A stretch of 13,721 nt of DNA from positions 1 through 13,721 of the forward strand of contig JAIYAJ010000308.1 in the NCBI GenBank assembly GCA_027489105.1. Direction: 5' to 3'. Shown here piece after piece: positions 12,823 through 13,721 of the stretch. Position 1 is the first letter of the stretch. Each line of letters starts with the position of its first letter. Source of the stretch: Zymomonas sp. (GTDB taxonomy: Bacteria > Pseudomonadota > Alphaproteobacteria > Sphingomonadales > Sphingomonadaceae). The notes beneath the pieces were generated by a model. It was not told the DNA's origin and searched no databases. It was given only the letters and a program-made list of their open reading frames with translations. The position numbers and the translations under genes were made by a program.

Positions 12823-13721
12823 TCAGCGTGCTACGTAGACCGGCTTACCGCCCGCCTTCACATTGGCAAGCCATTGCTTCCGGACCAGCGCCTTCACCGG
12901 AGCCGGCAGCGGCACATAGTCCAGCTGAGCCGCCGTCGCATCTCCCGATTTGTACGCCCAGTCGAAGAATTTCAGCACGCTGGCGCCGGTCGCCGCATCG
13001 GCCTGGCTGCGGTAGACGAGGATGAAGCTCGCGCCGGTGATCGGCCAGCTCGACGCTCCGGGCTGATCGAGCAGCAGGACATAATTGCCCGGCGCCGCCG
13101 ACCATTTCGCGCCGGCTGCAGCAGCGGCGAAGTTCGCGGCGGCAGGCGCGACGAACTTGCCCGCCTTGTTCTGCAACAGGACGAAGGTCGCCTTATTCTG
13201 TTTGGCATAGGCATATTCGACATAGCCGATCGAGCCCATGGTCTGCTTGACGAAGGCCGAAACGCCGTCATTGCCCTTGCCGCCGATCCCGGTCGGCCAG
13301 GAGACCGCGTCACTGGCGCCGACCGTCGAGGCCCAGGCCGGGCTCTTCATCGCGAGATAGGTGGTGAAGAGGAAAGAGGTGCCCGAACCGTCCGAGCGAT
13401 GCACGACGGTGATCGGAAGCGGCGGCAGTTTGACGCCCTTGTTGAGGGCGGCGATGCGCGGATCATTCCACTTAAGAACGCGGCCCATGAAGATGTCGGC
13501 GAGCAGCGCGCCCGACAGCTTCAGCTGACCCGGCTGGACGCCGGGGAGATTCACCACGGGAACCACACCACCCATTATCGTCGGGAACTGATAGAGGCCG
13601 GCTGCTGCCAGTTCTTCGGGCTTCAGCGGCTTGTCGGATGCGCCGAAGTCGACCGTCCGCGACTTGATCTTCTTGATCCCGCCGCCCGAATCGATCGCCT
13701 GATAGTTCAGACTGATGCCGG
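12823..13721 (-). CDS. pstS: Phosphate ABC transporter periplasmic substrate-binding protein PstS (N-terminus outside window)
   Basis: The gene runs off the right edge, so the signal peptide and start are not visible; 298 residues are. The visible part begins with ISLNYQAIDSGGGIKKI and TVDFGASDKPL, the PstS phosphate-binding segments. It continues with VVPVVNLPGV, LADIFMGRVLKWNDPRI and HRSDGSGTSFLFTTYL, in which the RSDGSGT loop supplies phosphate ligands. The later part includes GSIGYVEYAYA and a C-terminal FFDWAYKSGDA, LDYVPLP, all typical. PstS captures phosphate in the periplasm and delivers it to PstCA. In most proteobacteria the operon is switched on by PhoB under phosphate limitation; any Pho box would lie beyond the window. 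Confidence 0.96.
   Translation of the reverse strand, partial: GISLNYQAIDSGGGIKKIKSRTVDFGASDKPLKPEELAAAGLYQFPTIMGGVVPVVNLPGVQPGQLKLSGALLADIFMGRVLKWNDPRIAALNKGVKLPPLPITVVHRSDGSGTSFLFTTYLAMKSPAWASTVGASDAVSWPTGIGGKGNDGVSAFVKQTMGSIGYVEYAYAKQNKATFVLLQNKAGKFVAPAAANFAAAAAGAKWSAAPGNYVLLLDQPGASSWPITGASFILVYRSQADAATGASVLKFFDWAYKSGDATAAQLDYVPLPAPVKALVRKQWLANVKAGGKPVYVAR

Noticed and set aside
1..13721. CRISPR arrays, insertion sequences, rRNA or tRNA genes
   Set aside because: No regularly spaced long repeats, transposase motifs, terminal inverted repeats around a transposase, or structural RNA signatures were seen.

Overview
The window looks like chromosomal DNA of a high-GC alphaproteobacterium, most likely a sphingomonad. 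The grounds are strongly GC-biased third codon positions, several tiny protein families I associate with Sphingomonadaceae, HWE/HRXXN histidine kinases, and a sequence matching the alphaproteobacterial EcfG (general stress sigma factor) promoter. The family placement is inference; no rRNA or tRNA is present to confirm it.

Positions 1-2200 look like the end of an integrated mobile element. A tightly packed rightward run of small genes (a GapR/DUF2312-like DNA-binding protein, a two-helix membrane protein, a Cys-rich zinc-ribbon-like protein and two unknowns) ends in an AlpA-type regulator/excisionase. Short repeats phased at 12 nt follow it. No integrase is visible in the window. Positions 2200-4000 hold small, poorly characterised proteins: three on the minus strand and one on the plus strand. 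They are separated by a gene-poor 509-bp stretch whose AT-rich core falls to about 30% GC.

Positions 4000-10050 form a signalling and regulatory neighbourhood. It contains a soluble GAF-PAS-HWE histidine kinase (minus strand) behind a putative EcfG promoter, a 37-residue membrane peptide, a HIRAN-domain protein, a decayed SulP anion-transporter remnant, a perfect 14-bp inverted repeat, a large membrane protein with an N-terminal winged-helix-like domain and a C-terminal TPR-like region, and a membrane HRXXN-type histidine kinase. Neither kinase has a response regulator beside it. Both belong to the class that often feeds the PhyR-NepR-EcfG stress pathway, so they may act there.

Positions 10072-13721 carry the minus-strand high-affinity phosphate uptake operon pstS-pstC-pstA-pstB. 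The 5' end of pstS lies beyond the window. PstS captures phosphate in the periplasm, PstC and PstA form the channel, and PstB powers transport. pstC, pstA and pstB are closely spaced or overlapping, whereas pstS and pstC are separated by a 75-nt gap holding a perfect hairpin. phoU and phoB do not follow pstB; a convergent kinase gene ends 22 nt away.
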